The notes below the pieces were generated by a model, which saw only the letters and a list, made by a program, of their open reading frames with translations, had not been told where the DNA came from and did no database searches. From Neostapfia colusana (Eukaryota > Streptophyta > Magnoliopsida > Poales > Poaceae), in contig JASWHV010000016.1 of NCBI GenBank assembly GCA_030760725.1, forward strand, positions 13,197,084 through 13,261,083: a stretch of DNA of 64,000 nt. The letters run 5' to 3'. Positions 47,137-56,580 of the stretch are shown piece after piece; within the stretch, counting starts at the first letter, position 1; every line of letters begins with the position of its first letter. The position numbers and the translations under genes are program-made.

Positions 47137-48230
47137 TGTCGGTACCTGAGATATGGGGTACCCCCGCACACAGGGTAAAATGCCTAAGGAACTCGCCCTT
47201 CTCCGCAGGGAGAGCTCCGAAGGCGCCACGCGTCCGGCGGGGCCGGACCTCCCTCTCCTCAGAGGAGAGCTCCGGGCCCGCCACGTGGCATACAGAAGCT
47301 GGACGTCCCCCTCCGCGTGAGAGAGGTCCGAAGGCGCCGCGTGTCCAGCGGGGCCGGACCTCCCTCTCCTCAGAGGAGAGCTCCGGGCCCGCCACGTGGC
47401 CAACAGAAGCCGAGCCTCCCCCTCCGCGGGGAGAGGTCCGGAGGCTCCACGTGCCCCGCGGGACTGACCCTCCTCTCCTCTGAGAAGGGCTCCGGGCCTG
47501 CCACGTGGCAGCAGAACGGCGCTGCCTGCCCGAGCGATAGGCAGCAGGCGTAAAGGCGCCCCATACCTTACCCGTACAAGGTATTCAAGGCCCGCGTCTT
47601 CCCAAGACGCGGAGACGCGGAGCACGCTTCTGTCAGGTGCCGTTGCGCCCAGTCGCATCACAGACTGGCGCGCGGTGTCAGAACCTGTCAGCCAATAAAC
47701 ACCGCGACAAGACATCCCATGCCGCCTGCGCCGTCATCAACCACTACGACTAGCATGCGGCATGAGCAGGGCGGCAAGATGAAGACTCAGAAGTCTTCGA
47801 CCAGAGACAACTATCGGCATAACTGCAGATACGGTAGATAATAGACAATCTTCCCGGGACCACCTGTCGGGTCCCGGCTCCCCTTGTAAGCCGCCCGAGT
47901 CTTGGACTATAAAAGGTTCGGGTAGGCGTCGATAGCAAGGGTTCGCACTTTGCAACTCATACCATAGCCATACACTCCCAATCTGTAACTCACCCCCGAG
48001 CTCAGGCCCCCGGTCCTGAGCAGCAAGCAATACAGCGAGCTCCATAGCTCGCCGTGGACGTAGGGTTTTACGCTCCGGCGGCCTGAACCACGTTAAACTC
48101 GCCGTGTCAAGCTCTCACTAACTCGTCCATCTGCGCAATCTCTCCGCTAGATACTAGACCCACCGAAAAAAGAACCTCCGTGGGCTGCCCAGTGCAGGCC
48201 CGGGGGAAGTGTCGACTGAACACTTCGACA
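47137..48230 (+). repeat. 5' LTR of C (1,094 bp)
   Basis: TGTCGGTACC to CACTTCGACA. G-box/hairpin array at about 47205-47510, TATA box at 47908. The U3 array therefore lies 400-700 bp upstream of the TATA box. Confidence 0.95.
47908..47915 (+). promoter_or_regulatory. TATA box of C's 5' LTR (TATAAAAG)
   Basis: Same position and context (CTTGGACTATAAAAGG) in every LTR of this family. Transcription would start about 30 bp downstream, near 47940. Confidence 0.75.
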
Positions 48231-48232
48231 TT

Positions 48233-48252
48233 TGGCGCGCCAGGTAGGGGGC
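48233..48252 (+). other. Primer binding site of C
   Basis: TGGCGCGCCAGGTAGGGGGC two bases after the LTR. Its complement fits my recollection of the tRNA-Arg 3' end. Confidence 0.7.
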
Positions 48253-48287
48253 TTTTCTCCGAGCGCGACGAGTTTCCACCGACGAAG

Positions 48288-50834
48288 ATGACCGAGCTTC
48301 CTTCAGCGGCGAACTCTCCCCCCTCGCCTCTGCGGCAGACCGCGACCAGTGGGGAGTACATGTCGACACACACGGGACCGAGTGTGTTGGTACGAGCTGG
48401 GAGCCAGCAACCGGCTCTGGCAGCGCCGACCCCGGCAATGCAGGCTCCAACCAGCTTCAAGTCTCCAGTAGCGCTGGGCGTGCCCAGTGGGGGTGCGTTA
48501 GCCGCGGCGAGAGCGCTACTGTACAATCCGCCCGCTGGGGACGCGCCTCAGGCAGCGACCCGGCAGTGGATCCGCGAGGTAGACCGTCTCGTCGTCGCCG
48601 CCGCAAACCCTCGACCTCGGCGGGGACGACGCTCTGGCCAATCGGTCGTGTCGCTGATGCGTGCACCATTGGATGGCGAGCAGACGGCAGACTCCAGCTC
48701 TACCAGCCCCCAGTCAACAGATCTGAGGACAGAGCTGGAACGGTGTCACCTGGGTCAAGATGCCCGGGTATACCTCGAGCGGCGCCGAGAAAGCCGTCGC
48801 CACCAAGAGGCTGACGACAGCATGACGTCGGCCTCGACCCAGCCTGAAGAGCTGACCTTCGCCACGCGATCTCTGCCCCAGGCCTGTGCCGTGCAGAATA
48901 TGCCACAGTCATATGTCCTGCATATGGCGCCCCCGGCCTATGGTGCAGCCTTGCCCATGCCGGGGCATGCGGTGCTCAGTGCGAACCAAGCGTTCGCGGC
49001 ATCAGAACCTGCGTCGACAGAAGCAGGGTGTGCGGCCCTCGCATCCCACCTTCGCTTTGCAAAGTGGCCGCGCAAGTTTCGGCCGCTCCTGCCCGAGAAG
49101 TACGACGGCAGCATCAACCCGGCGGAATTCCTCCAGATCTACTCCACCGCCGTACTTGCCGCAGGAGGGAATAAAGCCGTCATGGCCAATTACTTCCCTG
49201 TCGCCTTGACTGGCCCAGCTCGGTCTTGGCTCATGAACCTCCCCCAGGGTTCCGTAACTTCCTGGGGAGAGCTTTGCCGACAGTTCATAGCCAACTTCGG
49301 CAGTTCCTACACCAGGCCTGGCACGGAGCTCGACCTCCACGCCATCCAACAACAACCTGGGGAGTCGCTGCGCTCTTTCATCCAGCGGTTCTCCCAGGTG
49401 CGGAACACCATCCCACATATTCAAAATGCTTCTGTGGTGGTGGCGTTCCGGCAAGGCGTCCGAGACAAGAAGATGCTTGAGAAACTAGCGACCAGGGAGG
49501 TTCGCGATGCATCGGAGCTCTTCAGCTTGGCGGACAAGTGCGCCAGAGCAGCCGAAGGACGGAACTGGCACTCACAGCCATCCTCCGAGTCAGGAGGGCT
49601 GCCCGGATCTGGTCCTACTCCCTATGGAGGCAGCAGGAAGACCAAGAGCCAGGGCAGAAGCAAGATAAGACCGCCGGCCGCGACCCAAGTCGTCACTGCA
49701 GCGACGCTCAGTGGGGCTCGGGGGCCGCGCCCTGACAAGAGGCAGCGAAAGTCACCGACCCCGGAAGATAGCCAGGACAACATGTGCCCCGTGCACGGCA
49801 GCTGTCGCCACACTACTGCCGAGTGCCGGGAGATCCGAAGGCTCGCAGAGCGCTTCCGCAAGGGGAAGCGGCAGCGGGCTGATGCCCTGCCCTTCCGGCC
49901 AAAGGAAGATGAGCAGGGGGTGGATGTTCCAGACAACATCGACCACCCAGAGGAGATCCAGGAGTCTCAGCGTGTCGTGAAGGCAGCACGCAGCCATGAG
50001 GACTCCGGCTCCAGCGACGATGAGCGTCGGAAGAAGCTCTACGTCATATACGGCGGGTCCACCGACCCCTCGTCCCGAAGCGCAGTCAAGACTCTGCGCC
50101 GAGCGGTAGCGTCGGTGGCACCACTCCCAAGTGCTGCACCGCAGCTTAAGTGGATGGGGACCCCCATCAGCTTTGACGCCACCGACTGCCCCAGGAACAT
50201 GGCTGGGGCCGGCCAACTACCGCTCCTGGTGGCCCCTACCATCGCCAACGTGAGAATGTACCACGTCTTGGTAGATGGAGGGGCTGGGCTGAACCTCATC
50301 AGCCGTGCAGCTTTCCAGAAGCTGCAGGTCCCGATGGCCAAGCTCACCCCATCGAGCCCGTTCTCAGGGGTAGCGCCGGGACAGGTTATCCCCTACGGCA
50401 ACATTAGTCTCCCGGTGACCTTCGGGGCAACGGACAGCTATCGAACAGAGTACATTCTGTTCGACGTAGCGGAGATAGACCTCCCCTTCAACACCATAAT
50501 CGGCAGGCCAGCCCTGTACCGGTTCATGGCTGTAGCCCACTACGGCTACCTCGTCCTGAAGATGCCAACACCGACGGGCGTTCTCAGGATTCGTGGGGAC
50601 CGCACTGCTGCAGTGTCGGCCCTGGAGAAGCTCCAAGCACTCGCAACAGCTGGGGCATCAGCCCCCGGCAATACGGAGCCGGACCAGCTCCGCCCGAGCG
50701 CATGTCACCGTGCTTCCACCACAGCACCCCGGGTGCAACCTCTCGACGAGGGCAGCATCCCCTTAAAGGTCGTCCAAGTCGGCGCCGAAGCTACCCAGAC
50801 CACCCGGGTAGCCGGGGGCCTGGATAGCAAATAG
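48288..50834 (+). CDS. gag-pro: Gag-protease of element C (848 aa, ends at TAG)
   Basis: I took the ATG at 48288-48290 (MTELPSAANS) because the same start is conserved in D and H. Residues 1-255 are a low-complexity Ala/Pro/Gln-rich region. The capsid block runs from about 262 (KFRPLLPEKYDGSINP) to about 400. An atypical Cys/His motif (CPVHGSCRHTTAEC) is at about 500. The aspartic protease active site VDGGAGLNLIS is near 662 (DGG rather than DSG/DTG, which occurs in TAT elements). A conserved IIGRPALYRF follows. It forms the particle and processes the polyprotein. The frame ends at TAG 50832-50834, and RT continues in the same frame directly after it. That stop is either a mutation (a CAG to TAG change would fit) or a read-through point. 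Confidence 0.85.
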   Translation: MTELPSAANSPPSPLRQTATSGEYMSTHTGPSVLVRAGSQQPALAAPTPAMQAPTSFKSPVALGVPSGGALAAARALLYNPPAGDAPQAATRQWIREVDRLVVAAANPRPRRGRRSGQSVVSLMRAPLDGEQTADSSSTSPQSTDLRTELERCHLGQDARVYLERRRESRRHQEADDSMTSASTQPEELTFATRSLPQACAVQNMPQSYVLHMAPPAYGAALPMPGHAVLSANQAFAASEPASTEAGCAALASHLRFAKWPRKFRPLLPEKYDGSINPAEFLQIYSTAVLAAGGNKAVMANYFPVALTGPARSWLMNLPQGSVTSWGELCRQFIANFGSSYTRPGTELDLHAIQQQPGESLRSFIQRFSQVRNTIPHIQNASVVVAFRQGVRDKKMLEKLATREVRDASELFSLADKCARAAEGRNWHSQPSSESGGLPGSGPTPYGGSRKTKSQGRSKIRPPAATQVVTAATLSGARGPRPDKRQRKSPTPEDSQDNMCPVHGSCRHTTAECREIRRLAERFRKGKRQRADALPFRPKEDEQGVDVPDNIDHPEEIQESQRVVKAARSHEDSGSSDDERRKKLYVIYGGSTDPSSRSAVKTLRRAVASVAPLPSAAPQLKWMGTPISFDATDCPRNMAGAGQLPLLVAPTIANVRMYHVLVDGGAGLNLISRAAFQKLQVPMAKLTPSSPFSGVAPGQVIPYGNISLPVTFGATDSYRTEYILFDVAEIDLPFNTIIGRPALYRFMAVAHYGYLVLKMPTPTGVLRIRGDRTAAVSALEKLQALATAGASAPGNTEPDQLRPSACHRASTTAPRVQPLDEGSIPLKVVQVGAEATQTTRVAGGLDSK

Positions 50835-52130
50835 GAAGGCGCGCTCGTCACCTTCCTCTGGCACAACGTCGACGTGTTTGCATGGCAGCCGTCACAGATT
50901 CCGGGGATCCCTAGGGAGGTGATCGAGCACCACTTGAAAGTCTTCCCCGACGCCCGGCCGGTTCAACAGAAGCCCCGCAAGCAGTCCATCGAGCGGCAAA
51001 ACTTCATCCGTGAAGAAGTCAAGAAGCTGCTGGACGCTGGCTTCATACGGGAGGTCCACCACCCCCGATGGTTGGCGAACCCCGTCGTTGTCCCGAAGGC
51101 CGGCGGGAAGCTCTGGATGTGCATCGACTACACCAGTCTCAATAAGGCATGTCCTAAAGATCCATTCCCTCTCCCAAGAATAGATCAAATAGTAGACTCA
51201 ACGTTAGGCTGTGATATGCTGTGCTTCCGAGACGCCTACTCGGGTTTCCATCAGATCCCCATGTCTAGGGAGGACGAGGAGCACACCTCCTTCGTCACAG
51301 TAGACGGCCTCTATTGCTATGTGTCTATGCCTTACGGCCTAAAGAATGCACTCCCCACCTTTGTGCGGGCAATGAACAAAACCTTTGGGGAGTTAATAAG
51401 AGACCTAGTTGTGATGTATGTCGATGACATAGTTGTCAAGGTCAAGCAGGGTTCATCCCTACTAGATAAACTAGCTTTAGTCTTTGACAAGTTGCGCTCT
51501 ACGCGCACAAAGCTGAACCCAAATAAATGTGTGTTCGGCGTGTCCTCTGGGAAGCTCTTAGGGTTCCTGGTCTCGCACCGAGGGATTAAGGCCAACCCAG
51601 AGAAGATCAAGGCCATCGACTTTATGCGGCCCCCTGTCCGCGTCAAGGATGTTCAGAGACTCACGGGATGTCTAGCCGCGCTGAGTCGGTTTATACCGAG
51701 GCTAGCAGAGCGGGCACTCCCTTTCTTTAAGCTCCTGCGCAAGTCAGGCCCCTTTGCCTGGACTGACAAAGCAGAAGAGGCTTTCCAGGAGTTGAAGTGA
51801 CTCCTGACGACCCTACCTATCATGGTAGCCCCTGTGCCCGGGGAGCACTTGCTGCTCTACATTGCGGCGACAACAGAAGTGGTGAGTATGGTCCTTGTCG
51901 CGGAGCGGCCAGACCCCTCACCCTCGCAACCTGCTCCGGTAGCAGAAGTCAGACGCCAGGGGGCCCCGCAGGGCCAAGACGGCCTCCCGGACCCCCTGGA
52001 GGTCCAAGACGACCTCCGGGAGGCCCAGGACGGCCTCCCGGACCCCCGAGATAAATCTCCAGGGTCCAATTGGGATCTCCCGGAGGTCCCTCAAGACCCC
52101 CCGAGCTCCTGGATGATCAAGAAAGCTTAA
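50835..52130 (+). pseudogene. pol: Pol of C, part 1: reverse transcriptase and degenerate first RNase H
   Basis: In frame with gag-pro after the TAG. RT runs from about 50870 to 51660: conserved MCIDYTSLNKACPKD, catalytic YVDD (51417-51428), and LGFLVSHRGIKANPEKI. The connection and first RNase H follow (FAWTDKAEEAFQELK). A TGA at 51798-51800, where CGA would be expected, interrupts it. Downstream the frame reads the decayed RNase H (LLLYIAATTEVVSMVLV). This has no Asp where gypsy RNase H has CDAS, as is usual for the tether domain of TAT elements. The frame ends at 52128-52130 inside a repetitive linker and pol resumes in another frame. Confidence 0.85.
51955..52060 (+). repeat. Short GC-rich repeat in the RNase H linker of C
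   Basis: Three or so imperfect copies of a ~30-bp unit containing GACGGCCTCCCGGACCCCC, with internal inverted symmetry. Read in frame it gives GLPDPLEVQDD-like acidic repeats; in the next frame it reads as Pro/Gly-rich. The frame change of pol falls within or just after it, so slippage here may have caused the frameshift. Confidence 0.65.
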
Positions 52131-54435
52131 GGGCCTCCGGGTACCAGTTCCCGGAGGCCCCCGTGGGTCCACCTACCTCCGGCGGGCCGGGGCCAATGGA
52201 CGAGGAGCTCCCAAGCCTAAGAGAGAGGGTCCGAACCATACAAAGGCCTGTCTACTACATCAGTGAGGTACTTCATGAGGCCAAGACAAGGTACCTAGAA
52301 GTCCACAAGCTGCTGTATGCGGTGCTCGTGGCCTCCAGGAAGCTCCGCCACTACTTCCAGGCCCACCAGGTCTCGGTAGTCACCTCGTATCCACTGAATA
52401 CGATACTTCACAGCCCCCATGCGACTGGCAACGTTGCCAAATGGGCGGCGGAACTGGCGGAGTTTGAGCTGGACTTCCTTCCACGTCATGCAGTCAAGAG
52501 CCAAGCACTGGCTGACTTTGTGGCGGAGTGGACACCAACGAAGACTGACCAAGGGGGCCATGAAGGCGGTGAGCCAGAGCCCAAAGCTCCGGTCTTCACC
52601 GAACCCCACTGGACACTCTTCTTCGACGGCTCCTCGCGAAAGCAGGGGGCCGGTGCCGGCGTACTGCTCCTCATGCCATCGGGGGAGCAGTTTGGGTATA
52701 TGGTGCGTCTCAATTTCAGGGCAACCAACAACATGGCGGAGTATGAAGCACTCATCGTTGGCCTGCAGACAGCCCTGTCTTTAGGCGCTCGCCAGCTGTT
52801 GGCACAGGGCGACTCCCAGCTGGTCATCAAGCAAGTCAAGGGCGAATGCTCCTGCAATGACCCACAGCTAGCTGCGTATCTGCTTCACGTGCAGATGTTG
52901 GAGAAAGAATTCCTCGCCTTGGACCTGCACCACGTACCGCGCGCTGGTAATGCCGCAGCCGACAACCTTTCAACGAAGGCTTCCACCGGAGCCCGTGCGC
53001 CCGAAGGAGTTTTCGAGAGGACGTTGCTGCGGCCCACAGCCCGGCCTGCCGAGCCGGGCAAAGGGGGCTTACCCAGCACCTCGAAGCTGGCGGTCCCGGT
53101 GGCCCTACAGCCATGGATGCCGCCAAGGATCGTAAGCGTCACTGGGGACTCCGTGCAACCCAGCGCTCAAGATCCAGACGCTCAAGTCAGACCCGATGCA
53201 TGGATCATGGAGATCCGGGACTACTTGAAAGACAACATCCTCCCTGATGAATGTGTAACCGCTGAACGGATTGTGCGTATGGCTAAGAGGTACGCGCTGG
53301 TAGAGGGGGATCTCTACCGGCGTGGCGCCAACCACATCCAATTGCGGTGCATAACCCAGGGGGAAGGCTGCGACTTGCTCGCTGAGATCCATGGAGGCAA
53401 ATGTGGAAGTCATTCTTCCTCACGCACGCTTGTCGGTAAAGCCTTCCGGCATGGCTTCTACTGGCCGACAGCACTCCAGGATGCCGTCAAGCTGGTCGAG
53501 AGCTGCAAGGCATGCCAGTTCCACGCCAAGCAGATCCATACACCGGCTCAGGCGGTACAGATGATCCCGCCCTCATGGACGTTTGCCGTATGGGGGCTGG
53601 ACATCCTGGGACCATTCCCCAGAACTGTCAGGGGATTCCGGTACCTCTATGTCGCTATCGACAAGTTCACCAAGTGGCCGGAAGCTACACCAGTTGTCAC
53701 CATCAACAAACAATCTGCAGTAAAATTCATCAAGTCTATTGTCTGCCGGTTCGGGGTCCCAAACAGGATCATCACTGACAACGGGACCCAGTTCACCAGC
53801 GCAGAATTCCAAGACTACTGCGAGGACCTTGGCATTCAGATATGCTATGCCTCTGTCGCCCACCCGAGAAGCAATGGGCAAGTTGAGAGGGCCAACGCGG
53901 AGATTCTCCAGGGCCTTAAGACTCGCACCTTCGCCAACCTGAAGAAACATGGTGCCAATTGGGTAGATGAGCTTCCGAGCACACTATGGGCTAACCGGAC
54001 ATCCCAGAGCCGGGCCACCGGGGAGACACCCTTCTTCATGGTGTACGGGGCTGAAGCTGTACTTCCCCCAGAAATTACCATGAAGTCTCACCGTGTCCGG
54101 GCTTATGACGAAGCCACGCAGGACAACCTCCGGCGTGGAGAAATCGACCTCGTCGACGAGGTCCGATTACATGCGGCACTCCGTAACGCGCGGTACAGAC
54201 AAGCACTTCGGCGCTACCACCAGAGGTCTGTGCGTGCCCGGGAGCTGCAGGAAGGTGACCTGGTGTTGCGACATATACTTTCTCGCGAAGGGGCCCACAA
54301 ACTCTCCCCTAGTTGGGAAGCCCCTTCCGAGTCGCGAAAGTATGCCGCCCCGGGTGTGTGCGCCTTTCCACCGAGGATGGGGACCTGCTCCCAAACCCTT
54401 GGAACATAGAACACCTCCGTAAGTTCTACCCCTAG
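52131..54435 (+). pseudogene. pol: Pol of C, part 2: second RNase H and integrase
   Basis: The rest of the first RNase H (QRPVYYISEVLHEAKTRY) leads to the archaeal-type RNase H from about 52610: LFFDGS, AEYEAL, GDSQLV, AAADNLS give Asp-Glu-Asp-Asp. The integrase zinc finger (H...H...CKAC) is at about 53395-53515. The catalytic core has Asp in WGLDILGPF, Asp in TDNGTQFTS and Glu in GQVERANAE. Near 54321 one G is missing relative to E, so the last ~35 codons are shifted and end early at 54409 instead of 54435. Up to that point the frame is open from 52070. There is no chromodomain, as expected for TAT. Confidence 0.85.
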
Positions 54436-55470
54436 AGCAAAAATAGGACAGTACTTTCTTTTCGTAATAAACTCCATAGAGTCCAGGAGCAGCGCTCGGA
54501 GCAGCTAAACCCCAGGAGACGGTCCAGGACTACGTTCAGCTTTGCCTGGTTCCGACCCCAAGCGCGTAGAGTCTTGCTTCCCCTCTTAATGGGGTGGGTC
54601 GTGGCCTCCATGTTTAGCCTGCCTTCCTCCTATAGGAAGTTATACGAAAAGAAATCTGCTCTACTTTGCTCTTTCTTTGTACTCATTTAAATTGTGAATT
54701 AAGTTTTTTTTTCACCCTTGCAGTGCATGGTTGCCATGTACTCAGCTCCCCCTCTCTACAAGTCCCCAAGCACCAAGCATATGGTTAGGGGCTATAAGTC
54801 AAATAAGACTATGACATAAGGGAGGGGGAGCCCCCAAGGAGAATTACGTTTCCTCTACCTATGTGCAGGGCCTACAGGTTGCGGCAACAGGGACTGCATG
54901 AAGCAGGAGGAAAGGAGCTACCAGCTACTCCGGCCTGGGACTGGAAGGACCGGGACCTGCCCCTCCAGCAGGGGCGGGGCCCGGGGGCCCCACGTGTCCA
55001 GCGTGCCCGGAACTCTCTCCTCCATTGAGGAGGGCTCCGAGCTCGCCACGTGGTGGGCGGAAGCCGGACCTCCCCCTCGGAGGGAGGGATCCGAAAGCCC
55101 TACGTGTCCAACATGGCCGGAGCTCCGGCCTCTTAGGAAGGAGCTCCGGACCCGCCACGTGGCAGGCAGATCTGGAGCCCCCCATAGGGCGAGATTCAGA
55201 GACCTCCGTGGGCCCCTAACACGGTTAGGACCCGGGGAGGGTGTCTGTGCAAAGCTCCGAGATTGGAAATGGCCTCTGAGTACCTTGCGGAGCTAAGGAC
55301 TCGGCCAGGCAAAGCCAAGAAGGAGAGAAAAAGTATCACAGACACAAGTATCCAAAAGAGTCAAATTAAGCGAGGCTCCATGAGCTGGACTACAGACTCG
55401 ATAAAAAGAAAGGAACAAGCCCCAAGGGTCTCCCGGCACGACCAGAATCCAGAAGTTGCAACAACGGCCG
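54436..55470 (+). other. 3' untranslated region of C, interrupted by E
   Basis: No recognisable coding sequence. It is homologous in inverse orientation to 57545-58575 of E. 54975-55175 contains four G-box/hairpin modules (CCACGTGGTGGGCGG, CCACGTGGCAGGCAG and relatives), like those in the LTRs. The last five bases (GGCCG) should be E's left target duplication. Confidence 0.7.
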
Positions 55471-56565
55471 TGTCGAAGTGTGCGATCGACACTTCCCCCG
55501 GGCCTGCACTGGGCAGCCCGCGGAGGTTCTTTTTTCGGAGGGGCTAGTCCCTAGCGGAGAGCTTGCGCAGATGGACGAGTTAGTAAGAGCTTGACACGGC
55601 GAGTTTTACGTGGTTCAGGCCGCCGGAGCGTAAAACCCTACGTCCACGGCGAGCTATGGAGCTCGCTGTATTGCTTGCTGCTCAGGGCCGGAGGCCTGAG
55701 CTTGGGGGTGGGTTACAGCTTGAGAGTGTATGGCTAGCGTATGAGTTGCAAAGTTTGAACCCTTGCTATCGACGCCTACCCGAGCCTTTTATAGTCCAAG
55801 ACTCGGGCGGCTTACAAGGGAAGCCGGGACCCGACAGGTGGTCCCGGGAAGATTGTCTATTATCTACCGTATCTGCAGTTATGCCGGTAGTTGTCTCTGG
55901 TCGAAGGCTTCTGAGTCTTCATCTTGCCGTCCTGCCCATGCCGCATGCTAGTCGTAGTGGTTGATGACGGCGCAGGCGGCATGGGATGTCTTGTCGCGGT
56001 GTTTATTTGCTGACAGGATCTGACACCGCGCGCCAGTCTGTGATGCGACTGGGCGCAACGGCACCTGACAGAAGCGTGCTCCGCGTCTCCGCGTCTTGGG
56101 AAGACGCGGGCCTTGAATACCTTGTACGGGCAAGGTATGGAGCGTATTTACGCCCGCTGCCTATCGCTCGGGGCAGGCAGCGTCGCTCTGCTGCCATGTG
56201 GCGGGCCCGGAGCCCTTCTCAGAGAAGAGGAGGGTCAGCCCCGCGGGGCACGTGGAGCCTCCGGACCTCTCCCCGCGGAGGGGGAGGTCCGGCCTCTGTA
56301 TGCCACGTGGCGGGCCCGGAGCTCTCCGCTGAGGAGAGGGAGGTCCGGCCCCACTGGACACGCGGCGCCTTCGGGCCTCTCTCCCGCGGAGGGGGAGGTC
56401 CGGCTTCTGTTTGCCACGTGGCGGGCCCGGAGCTCTCCTCTGAGGAGAGGGAGGTCCGGCCCCGCCGGACGCGTGGCGCCTTCGGAGCTCTCCCTGCGGA
56501 GAAGGGCGAGTTCCTTAGGCATTTTACCCTGTGCGCGGGGGTACCCCATATCTCAGGTACTGACA
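55471..56565 (-). repeat. 3' LTR of E (1,095 bp)
   Basis: TG...CA ends (starts TGTCAGTACC on the minus strand, one base from the family consensus). G-box/hairpin array at about 56195-56500; TATA-type motif near 55789-55796 (minus strand). Confidence 0.9.
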
Positions 56566-56580
56566 GTGGCCCCCGGGCCC
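56566..56580 (-). other. Polypurine tract of E
   Basis: GGGCCCGGGGGCCAC on the minus strand directly before the LTR; conserved at G and I ends. Confidence 0.7.

Larger units (their letters stand above)
47137..55470 (+). mobile_element. Element C: autonomous-type TAT-like retrotransposon (left part)
   Basis: Plus-strand order: 5' LTR, primer site, gag-protease, RT, degenerate first RNase H, archaeal-type second RNase H, integrase, 3' UTR. It is then interrupted at 55470 by E; its 3' LTR must lie beyond the window. It inserted into I's gag (left flank GCGCC). The dual RNase H with a DGG-type protease places it in the TAT lineage (RIRE2/Retand-like). Pol carries several lesions, so it is not self-sufficient now. 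Confidence 0.9.

Noticed and set aside
52070..54409. Element C second half as a complete functional pol
   Set aside because: It lacks RT in the same frame, begins inside a repetitive linker without a natural start, and has a one-base deletion near 54321.
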